A DNA stretch of 64,000 bases from the NCBI GenBank assembly GCA_008921705.1, contig VFFE01007638.1, forward strand, positions 216,933-280,932. Reading direction: 5' to 3'. This document shows, in pieces, positions 23,549 through 35,828 of the stretch. Each line of letters opens with the position of its first letter. Position 1 is the stretch's first letter. The position numbers were made by a program, and so were the translations under genes. The stretch comes from Burhinus oedicnemus. Taxonomy: Eukaryota > Chordata > Aves > Charadriiformes > Burhinidae. The notes beneath the pieces were generated by a model. It was not told where the DNA came from, did not search any database, and worked only from the letters and a program-made list of their open reading frames with translations.

Positions 23549-23731
23549 TTAATTTTACCTAAGTTGAATCTGTTTTGCCTGTGACATTCACCTGTAAATG
23601 GTGTGGTCTCTCCCTGTCCTTATCTTGACTCACAAGCCTTTTGTTATATTTCCTCTCCCCTGTCCAGCTGAGGAGGGGAGTGACACAGCAGCTTGGTGGG
23701 CACCTGGCGTTCAGCCATGGTCAACCCACCA

Positions 23732-25876
23732 TAATAAGAATAAGTCAGGACAAAGAACCTGATGGAACAGAAATACAAGACAGTAATGAAAACCAGAATG
23801 GTCCATGGCATCCAATACATGTTCTCTTTTAGCATGCAAAATAAACTCATGTTTCCTGAGTCTTAGTTGGAACTAAAAGGATAATGGTGTGTTACTGCTA
23901 CAAGTGAAAGAAGTTAGAGACCTTTGTTACCACCTTAAGTTTCTAATTCTTCAAGGTAACATTATGATGGCACAGAATGTAATTTTTAAGGTAGTTTGGG
24001 CATTATGTTACAGTTTAAATGAAAGAACATTGCAGATGCAAATTCACATGAGGCAAATTAGAAAACACTGCAATTATACTCCTTCTGGAGTTCTCTTTCA
24101 TTTGTGAAGGCTGGTTCTTAATTACCTAATGACAAGAAGAAACCTCCAAGTTTTCTACCTCATATAAAAATAAAGTATATCACATGGCATAGACAAATCA
24201 AGAGTAAAGCAGCTGAAAATCTTAATCTTTTGCAGCAAGTGGAAGGAGTTTGCTTTTTCTAGTTTTTCATTACTTCATCCAGTCTCCAAAGCTCTCAGAG
24301 ATAACCAGTAAAGTTCTGAGATAGCTTTATTCATATTGAAAATGGTTAAGTATTTTTTTGCTTCCTTCTGTTATCTCTTTCTTTTCTTAATATACACTTA
24401 CATGCTATCTTTTGTTGTCAATATTAACTATGCTTTGTGCTTGCATGTGATTTTTCAGTGAAAACAGAGGCAAAAGAACCATGCCATACTTCAGTATTTC
24501 CATAGTTTTGTTTCCAGGGGAACAACGCTGTCCCTCACCTTCCTCTTACAGTACAATTTCATGTTACCAGTAAGGTCTTTTGCTATTCTGCACCAAGGTA
24601 TTCTTGATTTTGCCCTGGTATTCCTGTGCCACTTATTTTACACTCATTCCTAGTATTCACATTGTATCCTGCTCACGCTTGATAAGAACTACTAACATGT
24701 CCTTCAGTTCATGGATCCTTAGCATAATCCCTCTGGATTACGTACATTCCTGAATGGCAAAACCACAATTGAACACAGTCGGCATAACCCTTTGAACTTG
24801 TAGAATATTATATAAATGAAGAAGGTCTGACAGTCCTAGAACCTGAATTTCTCAACTATGGTTCCCAAAAAGAGCATTTTTAACTTAAATTCTGTTTCTT
24901 ATTAAGAAGGTAAATTTATTATGTCATAAACTAAACAGCACATATCCTAATTAAATATATCAAAGCAAACAGCAACTTGTGATTAAATTAATATATGTGT
25001 ATTTAAAGAGTATGGGTATGGACAAGGTATGGACAATCCATTTAAAATTGAAGCTAAAATCAAATATTCAATAGAAATATCACGATAAAATATTGTTAAT
25101 TTAAACAATATGAGGATGTCTTTTAGGAAATAGAAATAGAAAACACCATACGTTTTATATTTACATGATTCATAGGCAACGGGAAACAAATTCAGACTAC
25201 ATATCTTATTATTGCCATTTCCTCTTTTTTAATTACTTTATTTTGTAACTTTAGCATTTTTTCTTATTAATGCACTTCAGATACATTGTGCATAACAGCT
25301 TGTTTAAGAAGGATAAAAACCAAATCTATTATGTATTAAAATGTAATAACTTCAGAAGGAAGTTCTGGGTTATTAACTCTGAGTTATGAGTTATTCATAA
25401 ACTTACATTACACAACAGACTACCAGCCTATAACAGGAAATAAAAGTGACAACATCCAGCTCGTAATAAAACGTTTTAAAAATGTTTTATTATTTAAAAT
25501 TTTAAAGGTTTATGTAATTATTTAAACTGAAATTGGACTAGGACAGTAATATAGGGCTATTCTTTAAAAAATACAGCTGTTCCTTCAATGATCTCATGTA
25601 ATTGAATCATGTGCATATGAGGCACTCTTTTTAAGTATTTGGAAACTAAGAAAATTTTCTGGACTGTCGTCTTGTACATACCAAGCCTGACATATTTAAC
25701 AGTTTGGAGATAAGAGTTAACAATCTGAAATTATCCCTTGAAATGGCAAGTGTTTCAACTGATTGAAATTAAAAAGAAAAAAAATGTTTAGAAAATACAT
25801 ATAATACACTGGCATGTAGCAAACAAAACTATAAACATCTTTCTCTATAGGAAGTATAATGTATGCAGTATAATAC
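23732..25876. other. KLHL1 intron sequence, AT-rich
   Basis: About 2.1 kb of intron downstream of the exon at 25877-26013. No transposon or gene is recognised. Confidence 0.6.
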
Positions 25877-26013
25877 CTGTATATGCAAACTGAACAAGAT
25901 CCCATAGTGCATTGGGGTCTATGCCTTCCATTTTGATCTCTTCTTGCTTGGCTTCACAAACATCACTTGTAAACATGGCAGCAAAGTAGTCAGAGACAGA
26001 ACTGAGGACAAGT
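25877..26013 (-). CDS. KLHL1: KLHL1 coding exon (central BTB domain)
   Basis: Second KLHL1 exon in the window. The acceptor on the minus strand is TTTGCAG/ACTTG and the donor is ACAG/GTATTA. It is 137 nt: one base finishing the split Arg codon, 45 codons, and one base of a Gly codon. It encodes [18 protein letters not shown], then the [11 protein letters not shown] segment and LVQFAYTG, the characteristic core of a BTB domain that mediates dimerisation and, in many kelch proteins, cullin-3 binding. Phase matches both neighbours: AG/A (Arg) upstream and G/GC (Gly) downstream. There is no stop or frameshift. The surrounding 18-20 kb introns hold only repeats and AT-rich sequence, in keeping with the long introns of this gene in other vertebrates. 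Confidence 0.96.
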
Positions 26014-29000
26014 CTGCAAAAAAGTGAGATAGTGGTGTCATTTACATTGATATCGGTATTAGAAATTTCATATATTAAAAAAAAAATAACCCAAACCAAA
26101 CTTATTAAAAACATATTTTCATAGTAATCATAAATTATCATGACCAATATATTATCAATGCATGCAGGTAGCAAAATACAGCATGACATTTAATTCTCAT
26201 TTGTTTTTGTTTCCTGTGATATGAACCAAGTGGCACATTAGCATGTAACTATAAAACAAACATAGGAATTAGCACTCAGTCTTTCTGATAATTTTCCAAT
26301 CATGCAGATGTCCCAATAGTTAACAAGACAAACTCTTAGTATCAAACACAACTTATTAGTGAAACACATTTCATACTCCAGAGGTACTCTTCACTGTTCT
26401 TAAAAGGCCTATTTTTTATAAAATTTACTAACAGAATGTAACTTCCCACAATCCTTCAACCTTCAGTAAAACTGTTAGTAGCTTAACATGCTATTCACTA
26501 AAAAAAAAAAAAAATCATTGTGTAATGCAATGTTTTTGTTAAGAAACATTTCCAAAGGTATATAATTTCAAAATACTTACAGAATGTGCATGGCTTGTTT
26601 GGGGATCTGATTTAGATAAATCAAAACCACAGCAAGTACCAGGTATTGTTGTCCTCACTGGGGCCCTAAGCTAAGTCACTTTTCTAAATACCATCTACAG
26701 TGACATTATGATTTTGTTAGGAGTGAATATTCACAGATGTTCTTGAGCTAGAAATGTGGTACAGCTATAAATAGGGTACCACATGCTTCCATAAAAGATG
26801 GTCACATTTCTGGCTTAATTTGAAAACATAATACATAAACACATTGATAAAAGACACAAGAATCACAACTGGAGAACTTGGAAACCAAGACGAAATATTT
26901 AACCATTTGTATATAGTTAACTATTTTGTCCAAGAAAAAAAAAACAACAAAAAAAACCCCAAAAAACTGAAGAAAAACAAGTTACCGCTTATCAGCCAGT
27001 GCGATAATTGATTGCTTTCGCTCTCATAGCTCATCCCAATAGCAAAGTAAAATATGACAGTTTGAATTGGCTTCATAATTTTACAGTGCTTTAAGCTACT
27101 ATATTTTACATGCAAGTAGAGCAGCTTGAGAACATACATACGATCTTTGGCTCAAATGATGAGCAATGACTAATTAGGTGCAGTAGTTTTATCACTTCTG
27201 GTGGTGTGTTCAACTCTAGCAATCATGAACTTTAGAAGTAAAGATCCTAATTCACAAATAGCTCACATTTGTATTCACATAGTTAATATAAAACAATAGA
27301 TGGCTACAAAAATATGAAATCAGAAATATACTTTGTTGCTACCTCCAGAGACTCCAAATTCATTAATTGTTTATTTATTTTTTAACTACTGAGGAACACT
27401 TACTTCTATGTTTGTGTATTTATTACATTGGCTAAGTATCACAAGTGTATATTTAGTCAACCAAGATAACCATATAATTCTGGATAACCAAAAAATCTTA
27501 TAACCCTTCTTCAAATACTTTTTCTGATCGCTTATTTATTATAAGTGACTTGATTCATTGTTATTTGATGCTTAATTTTAAAAAAAATCACAGCAAAAAG
27601 CAAAAAAAGCATAACAAATTGACAATTTTCTATGAGATACAATCTCTCACAGCTAGCAGAGATGTAGTTGAGGTCTGTGATTGGGATTTCCATTTGAGAG
27701 CGTTTTGCATCAGCTGTTCCTTCAGATTTATTAATCACCATTTAGATTCAACTGTGTCTTCAACTTAATCACTTGCTAAAAGCAAAGCCAAACCCCTTTG
27801 CTGCATCAAAACCAACAGACAAATTAATGAACTGAAATTTTAATACACCAGTTGATGATCAATTAAAATATTTTTAAACAGTAGTATCTTGTAATTTATA
27901 TCATTTATGCTTAGACATTATTTATTATATAATCTTCTTGTATATGTATTCTCAACTCAAAGATAATAAAACAGAGGGAAGACAGAAAATAAGTAACAGA
28001 ATGATTACATCTCTCTCACAAACTTCTATAGAAATCTGTGATTTTCCACAGTTTCTCTCATGGATTATTCTGCGGCAAGGAAATCCAAAGAAGCTATCTA
28101 ATGGATTTCAGCTGCAAATGAGCATTCAGTCTACAGGACCAGATGAGATCCAGTCCAAAGTGAAAAACCCTGAAAAATATATAATACAGATGTCAGGTCC
28201 TCAGCACTACCTGTTTTACTTACAGGTTTACCCCTACTCATTTGCATCACCTATTAAAGAAGATGGCTTAAATGAAGCTGCTGTGAAGCAGCAACTCACC
28301 TAAACAAGCAAGACAAGTTTTTGAACAGAGTGATAAGGAAAGAGGATTTATTTCTTTTTAAAGTCCCTTATGTTAATCAATAGTTAATATAAATCAGCTA
28401 TTTCACTACCTGAATATAAACAAAAAGTTAACTGATTTCAAGACACAAACTTTTTTCTTGGGAAGTACTTCACAGGCTGAATTGAAGTGAAATGAACTTG
28501 CTAATTACACTTAATTCTGAAAGGTGACACGTTTTGTAAATCTCAATTGTGTTCCAGTGTTGAGATAGCAGATTAAAAGTAAGAAATCAAAAGGATCAAT
28601 TTGTAATGATCTGCTGCTTTTTGTAGCTCAGAGGGCTCCAAACACCTCTAAATCTTCGTTTAAAGGCATGCTGACCTACTCATCAAGAAAGGTCAGGTGT
28701 TTCAGGATGTCACCTTTTTCCAACTACTGATCTGGCAGTGAGAATACATAATAAACACTTTCATCCTTGAGAATCACAGCAGGTAACTCATGGCTAAAAA
28801 TGAGCTTGTGGACTCAGAAAGATTTTCTCCAGATTAAGGGACTTTTTTACCTTTACTACAACTAAATTCAGCCTGTTATATTTCTCCGGCGATTTTTATG
28901 ATACAGAATATAACTGATTCCTGTTGTGACTTTTTGTCCTATGACATCAGATTTTATTTTCTTTCATTATAGAGTATTTCCTTGCAATTTTAACAACTGT

Positions 29001-32000
29001 TTTCACATACACCTTTGATGCAGAATTCCCTCAACTTGGTTGGTGCATTTATTAATTAAAAGAAGCAAACAAACAAAAGAAACAATCTTTGATCACTTAC
29101 ATTCTTTAAGCAAGCTCTAACGATATTTCACTGCCAACTGAATAGAATCTCAGATGTTACTTGGATTGAAAACTCATAGGCATGACACAACTTTTTTCCA
29201 CACATATTAAGCTAGTTCATATAGGAGCTGAACATTCATTGCTTTTAAATGTGATTTGTTGCTCTGTAGAGGACACCAGCTGACACGGGGTGTCTTTACT
29301 GACAGTGGTACTCTACAGCTCTTCTTACAGCAGGAGAACATTTACTGCACATATATAGAAGGCATCATGATTTCATAAATTTTAAGGCCTGCACAACATA
29401 TACTAAGGTATATCCAGGCATACACTTAAAAAAAAAAAAAAATATCAGGAAAAAAAGGAAGCAGACGCTGTCTGTCACTTCCAGTACAATTTTGGCAGTA
29501 CAATCAAGCCTGCCACCTTTTCTGAGTAAAACACAACAAAGGAGCAAGCTGTGGAACAGATCAATTGTTTTGGATTACACCAGGTAGTGATTACCTTTCC
29601 TGATGACTGTGGTACTCTCCCTCACCAGCTTACCAAATATAGAAAAGGCTATATGAGCCTTGGAAAAAATATAGCTAACAGTAAGATTAATCTAGTACAC
29701 AGATTATTTCCTGCTCAGTACCAAAGATCCTTAGAAAAGATGACGTCCAGATGCCAATAAGATTTTTGGAGGCCAGATATTGCTTGGCAACTTTAAATTG
29801 TCACCTCCTATCTCAAAATTCTGATCCATAGCTAATTGGGATCACCTATTTCCATGTTGTTCATAATTTGGAATCAGATATGCCATGTCTTTCCTTTTTT
29901 TCACTCAGTCTTTCCCATGCATACTATTACAATTGGCTTTAATACACATGAAGTAGAAAATGGTGTCAGTTTCAACTCAGCTTCAGTAATACAGCACAAA
30001 CCAAAATCTTCTTGCTCTGCACTCTCTATTGCATTGTGCAAAAGTAAGTAAAGACTGTTTTCTATCAGTACCTTGAGGAATTTTACTTGTCACAACCTCC
30101 ATTCAATGTTTTATTAATGGTAATTTATTTGTTTTGCAACATTTTTATTTTATTTTTCTAAATCTCTTAATTATGTTCTTTAGACTCTGTTTCACTTTAC
30201 TTAAGATCAACATTGAAAGTGTAATATCCATTCTCTATTGAAGAATTTGCCACTATATGTACCTTCTACCTCCACCTATCATCTAGTCAGCATATCAAAT
30301 CTAGAATTCTTTGCCATCTACCTTTCTTCCTTTGCAGTCAGGTCACTGAAATGTTAATTTGGTCTTGTTACTGCTATAAATGCCTCCATCTGCTGAATTT
30401 ATAAGTATGTAAAAAAAGCCATGAGATATATTATAGATTATTCTTGTCCATAAAATTCTGACAAGATTCTCTAATCACGTTTTGTATCTTGTCTCTAGGA
30501 AAAGAACAAAAAATTTCCATTGACCACTTACATATTGCAAACTTGTCCTTTAGTTTGTACCAACAGACATTGTTCATAGACTGTTTTCCCTCCTTCTCTT
30601 GTGGATTAGAGCCGCCACTTCTCATTCTGTTGACTAACTTGATGATCAGAGACATTTTCAGGAATTTCCAAAGTGACAACACAATGACAATTAGGTTAAA
30701 ACAGTGTCCGTGTTCCTTTTTGAAGTCTCTCCAGGGTTCACATTTTGTTTATCCTCCTCTCAAATGCAAAATTGTACTCAATCTCTATAGAACAGCAATA
30801 TATTCAGGGGAGGTACAATATATTCAATAGTAGGGAGGTACCACCTCCAGTTTGGAAAGACCCTGAGACAAAATTCACTAGCAGGTGTTGAAGTGTTTAT
30901 GCTGGCTATGTTTCAAGATGTGGAACTCAAAAATTACTTTTGGTAAAAGAATATTGAGAACTAATAAAGCATCTGATACTTTTTTTCTATTACCTGTGAA
31001 GAGTATGTACACCCAATCATTGTCCATTCTGCCCACTGTCTCTGGTTTGCTCATGAACAACTTTCCTCCTTGAATCCGAGTTTTCCTTGTCTCAGACTTG
31101 CTTACCAACAAACCGTCAGCTACTTTGATTTTCTACATTGTCATCATTTGCTCCTTCAAAGCAGAAATCTTTTACTTTTTTAGAGTCAGCAGGCAAAGGA
31201 AATGTGTGCTATCTTAGGGCAAGAAAGAAAACATGCTATATCTAATATATGCTATCTCATTGCAAGCCATTGAAGATAAAACAACAGTTAGAAAGAAAAA
31301 CTGATGAACTGTCAGTTCTAACTTTGTAGAATTACTTTAGTCGATAAAACTATATATCTGTAGGCTCTAAGTGACTAATAGATCCCAATTAGTAGTGACA
31401 AAAAGCTCAGATTATGTATCAGTCATCTGAACGACACACAAAAGGAACTAAGTCTCAATAGTAACATGCATTCAACTGACCTCAGAAACATGCTTTGTGT
31501 GAATGATTCCACTGTTCATTGAAAATGAATTTTTATTTGTTTCAGAATTTGGAGCTTAAAATTGCAGATTTTTTTTTTAAAAAAATCATATTTATGAATG
31601 CATATATATAAGTGTATATACATAAAGGCACACTATGATATTTGTACCTGTCAAATTGAAAAAATATATATTTTGTAGACAAAAAAGGAAATAAGAAGTC
31701 TGCCAAAAGTCACATGGCAAAATTCTAAATATTGCATATTTTTTTCCCAGTCTTTGTAAATGAAAGCTGTTCCTGTGTAGTTAACAAACAGGAGATAATC
31801 TGAGAGTTAATTTGGGATTCAGCATCCACTCAGAACCAATATAGTAGTGCAATCAGCTTGCTACTAATTCAGCAACATCAGATTAGCTCATTAACATATC
31901 AGAAATTCACATTTATCAGGTAAAGAAGTGGTCAGTGAGTTAAATTACAGTTAAATTAATGAGAATTGTCTCATACTTCCCATCGTAACTGTTAATATTG

Positions 32001-33639
32001 ACAGTCTGTCCTGTGTGCTTATCTAATTTTGGAGAAAAATGGAACAGAACTATGTGATCAACTTTTTTTTCCCCTGACCATCTGAGTAATAGTTGTAAAC
32101 TAACCCATTTGTGAAGGCAATTTCATCTAGAACAACTACAGAATAATACTAATAAAAAATCCCCTAATAAGAAACCAAAAATCCTCCCCAAACCCATAGA
32201 CAGGCAGATGGAATTTTGAAGAGAATCAATTAAGCCTGAAACAAGAGTTTCCTTTTTGTCTTTACTCAAATGTAGTTTTCTTCCATTTTGATCTCTTTTA
32301 CAACACATAGCTACAAGTATGATACCAGTAAGCTACACTAAGTGATATTCCCTCTTTGGCCACAGGACCATGCCTTTTGAGTTTACATTCTCTTCCTTCT
32401 TTTAATCTTCTTTTAATTCTTTCACTGTCTCCCAGATATTTCAGTGTAAATACAGTAAATGGCTCTTTATCTCTTCTACAGTACAAACTGAAACACAGTT
32501 TTACATCTCATTACATCTCTTAAGTTGCCACAATGGTTTTAGGAATCTTACACGGATCTGACATCATCATTTCCACCAAACACACAATGTCCACCATAGC
32601 ATTAGTTTTTTTCCAGAGACTGCAAGTAATGCACATATCACAGCTGCCAGACTTGATAACAAAGTCCATTGTTCAAAACAAAAACTTTGCCAGTGTTGGT
32701 TTTTGTCCTTGTGTCAGTTTTGAAGATATCTGCTATTGCGGCCAGTATTTTGAACTCTATGCTGTTTTGAACCAGTGGAAAGATGAAAAAAAAAAAAAAG
32801 ATGAGAAGACAGAAATATGAATCCAAGCAGCTTTTCAACATTTGGGAATGGGCAGGAGAGGCAAAATGTCACAGTGATGAAGATAAGAGCTGATGAAGAT
32901 CCATTATGATGCAATTACAAAGCTGAGCTCAGTGTTTTTGTCCAGAAGAAAAACCACATCTTCAAACACAGCGTACATATTTGAATGTAGAAAGACAACG
33001 CAATCAACTGTGATTCTCTATTTGTGGGCTTAATGATTTTATTTATTCACTATAACTCCAAAAGGAAAATGGGAAAAAAGCTTGCAGGAGAAGGAAAAGT
33101 TCAATCTTAGTTCCTTTGAACTACTGGTACAAACGTCAGAAACATGGATATTAGGTTTGATGAAAGTACAGAGATAGTTTTGTGAAGTCATTAGAATAAG
33201 TGACTGCTTAAATATTTAGATTTTTTTAAGGTCTATTTGTCATCCTTTTCTTTTATTCTACTCCTTTCTACAAAATTCTACAATAGCACATCACTATTAA
33301 TTTATCACAACGCATTCTTCCATTGATCTCAGGCTGGTCATATCCTTGTGTATGATTTCAATCCCTTTTTTGATGGCGAGCTGTCAGGTCTTGCTGACCC
33401 AAGTCATTCTTGTATGGCCTCCTTTGTCACTCTGTCACCTACCTGGTTTTGTTTGCTTGTTTTATTTACTTTTATATTCTATGTCATTTAACCCCCCCCC
33501 ACCCCCTAAACATAGGTGTCAAGTGCCATTTTATTATGGACTGTCTGAATCATGCAGGACAGGCCTGGCATAGACCTATGAAAATCTTGAAGCCCTTCTG
33601 GACCACATGATGAAAGCCAGGCAGCATAACTCAAGGCAT
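26014..33639. other. KLHL1 intron sequence, AT-rich
   Basis: About 7.6 kb of AT-rich intron. A-rich tracts occur at about 26934-26966 and 29427-29442. A short near-duplication (CAATATATTCA followed by GGGAGGTAC-like sequence, twice) lies at about 30796-30842. A C-run lies at about 33491-33505. No recognised transposon, exon or RNA gene is seen. Confidence 0.6.
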
Positions 33640-34558
33640 CTCAGGTGACAGGGTTAGAGTGTACCATCAGCAAGTTTGCTGATGACACAAAACTGGGAGG
33701 GGTGGCTGACACACCACAAGGCTGTGCTGCCATTCAGCGTGACCTGGACAGGCTGGAGAGTTGGGCAGAGAGAAACCGCATGAAGTTCAACAAGGGCAAG
33801 TGTAAGGTCCTGCACCTGGGGAGGAATAACCCCATGCACCAGTACAGGTCAGGGGCTGACCTGCTGGAAAGCAGCTCTGTGGAAAGGGACCTGGGAGTCC
33901 TGGTGGACAACAGGATGACCATGAAGCAGCAATGTGCCCTTGTGGCCAAGAAGGCCAATGGCATCCTGGGGTGCATCAAGACATGTGTGGCCAGCAGGTC
34001 ACGGGAGGTTATCCTCCCCCTCTACTCTGCCCTGGTGAGGCCGCACCTGGAGTCCTGTGTCCAGTTCTGGGCTCCCCAGTGTAAGAAGGACAGGGAACTG
34101 CTGGAGAGGGTACAGCAGAGGGCTACAAAGATGATTAGGGGGCTGGAACATCTTCCTTATGAGGAAAGGCTGAAGGACTTGTGTTTTTTGAGTCTGGAGA
34201 ACAGAAAGCTCAGAGGGGATCTCATCAATGCCTATAAATACTTTAAGGGAGGGTGCCAGGAGGATGGGACCAGCCTTTTTTCAGTGGTGCCCAGTGATAT
34301 GACAAGAGGTAATGGGCACAAACTCGAATGTAGGAAATTCCATCTAAACATGAAGAGGAACTCTTTCCTTTGAGGGTGGCAGAGAACTGGAATGGGCTGC
34401 CCAGAGAGGTGGTGGAGTCTCCGACTCTGGAGACATTCCAAACCCGTCTGGACACCATCCTGTGCAACCTGCTGTAGGTGTCCCTGCTCTGGCAGGGGGG
34501 TTGGACTAGATGATCTCCAGAGGTCCCTTCCAACCCCTGTGATTCTGTGATTCTGTGA
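33640..34558 (+). mobile_element. CR1 LINE, 5'-truncated, end of ORF2 plus 3' end
   Basis: Begins within the reverse transcriptase ([17 protein letters not shown], including the catalytic FADD) and runs through [38 protein letters not shown] and [19 protein letters not shown]. The frame shifts near 34370 (RNSFL then stop), where the RVTEHWN-like segment continues in another frame. It ends with GTGATTCTGTGATTCTGTGA at about 34539-34558. This tail differs from the ATTCTATG tail of the copies at 2505 and 8905, so the subfamily is different. Confidence 0.95.
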
Positions 34559-34980
34559 GACTAGGCAGGTGAATGTTGCTTTTTACTTTCTTCCTAAGAC
34601 ATCTCATCCTTGTTTCCTTAACCCTCCTAAGTCCATTTCAGTCACTGCAACTACTTCCACTCCATAAAGCAATAGCATTAGTACTCTGGTTTAATAACTT
34701 TGCATCTTGGTAATAAACAATGCCATTTAGCCTTTGAAAATATCTCTGCAGTTCTTTTTCAGCACATCCCTTTTAAAATTACCTTTGAACAATCAGAACA
34801 TTGTATTAGGTGTACACGACAAGGTTTTGGTAGTAGGAGGGCTGCAGGAGTGGCTTCTGTGAGAAGACACACGAAGCTGTCCCCATGTTGGACAGACCCA
34901 GCTCTAGCTGGCTGCAAAAGGGACCCACCACTTGCCAAAGAGAGCCAATCACCAATGCTGGCAGCACCTCTGTGATAACA

Positions 34981-34987
34981 TATTTAA
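34981..34987 (+). promoter_or_regulatory. Possible LTR core promoter element
   Basis: TATTTAA in the family-B LTR, upstream of the AACAGCAG block. It is absent from copy 1 because of a deletion. The function is inferred from position only. Confidence 0.4.
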
Positions 34988-35640
34988 GAAAGGGTAAAAA
35001 AATGCTGTGCAACAGCAGTTGTGAGAGAGGAATGAGAAAACGTGAGAGAAACAGCCCTGCAGATATCAAGGTGAGAGAGGAAGGAGATGGAGGAGGCGCT
35101 CCAGGCGCCAGAGCAGAGATTCACCTGCAGCCCATGGAGAAGACCATGCTGAACCAGGTTGTTCCCCTGCAGCCTTTGGACTACCATGCTGGAGCAGATG
35201 GATGTGCCCTGAAGGAAGCTGCAGCCTGTGGAGCACCTATGCTGGAGCAGGTCTTCTGGAAGGATCTGTGCCCTGTGGGAGACCCACACTGGAGTCATTC
35301 TTTCCTGAAGGATGGCACCCCATGGAAAGGACCCATGCTGGAGCAGTTCTTGAAGAACTGCAGCCTGGGGGAAGGACCCACATTGGATAACTTCATGGAG
35401 GACTGTCTCCCATGGGTGGAACCCTACACTGGGGCAGGGAATGAGTGTGAGGAGCAAGAAGCTGCAGAGACAACACGTGATGAACTGACTGCAACTCCCA
35501 TTCCCAGTCCCCCTGCACCACTCGTGGGGAAGAGGCAGAAGAGTCAGGAATGGATTTAAGCCTGGGAAGAAGAGGGATGAGGGGAAGGTGGTTTTAGTTT
35601 CATTTTTATTTCTCACTATCCTACTCTGTTATTAACTTGC

Positions 35641-35646
35641 AATAAA
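35641..35646 (+). terminator. LTR polyadenylation signal
   Basis: AATAAA in the second family-B LTR, at the equivalent place to 23543-23548. Confidence 0.6.
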
Positions 35647-35828
35647 TTGAATTAATTTCCCGAAGTTGCATCTGTTTTGACTGTGACAGTAATTGGCGAG
35701 TAATCTACCTGTCCTTATCTTGACCCATCAGCTTTTCCATCTTATTCTCTCCCTCTGTCCTGCTGAGGAAGAGGAGTGATACAGTGGCTTGGTGGACACC
35801 TGGCAACCAGCCAAGGCCAACACACCAA

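Larger units (their letters stand above)
22641..23731 (+). mobile_element. Solo LTR, avian endogenous retrovirus, family B copy 1
   Basis: About 1.09 kb, starting TGAACTGGGTTAGCATGGCA and ending at the GGTCAACCCACCA block. It aligns by eye along its length with 34802-35828: they share GGCAAGGTTTTGGTAG-like starts, the GCCTGTAGTGAAGACCATG-like block, several CCCACACTGGAGCAG units, an AATAAA signal (23543-23548) and the TGTCCTTATCTTGAC segment. It matches an LTR type I recognise from bird genomes. The promoter-proximal segment is missing: CACCTCTGGGAAAACAGCAG replaces the about 30 bases containing TATTTAA in the other copy. I found no clear target duplication. Ends are good to a few bases. Orientation is antisense to KLHL1. 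Confidence 0.88.
34802..35828 (+). mobile_element. Solo LTR, family B copy 2
   Basis: About 1.03 kb, homologous along its length to 22641-23731 and in the same orientation. It starts TGTATTAGGTGTACACGACA and ends near GGCCAACACACCA. Unlike copy 1 it keeps the segment with TATTTAAG (34981-34988) between the CACCTCTGTGATAAC and AACAGCAG blocks. It has the GGAGCAG modules and AATAAA at 35641-35646. The two copies differ at many positions, so they are separate, old insertions. No target duplication is clear. Base 35828 as the right end is approximate. Confidence 0.88.

Noticed and set aside
22641..35828. The two family-B LTRs in the same orientation as the two ends of one provirus
   Set aside because: The 11 kb between them contains a KLHL1 exon and a CR1 fragment, has no retroviral sequence, and the LTRs differ at many positions.
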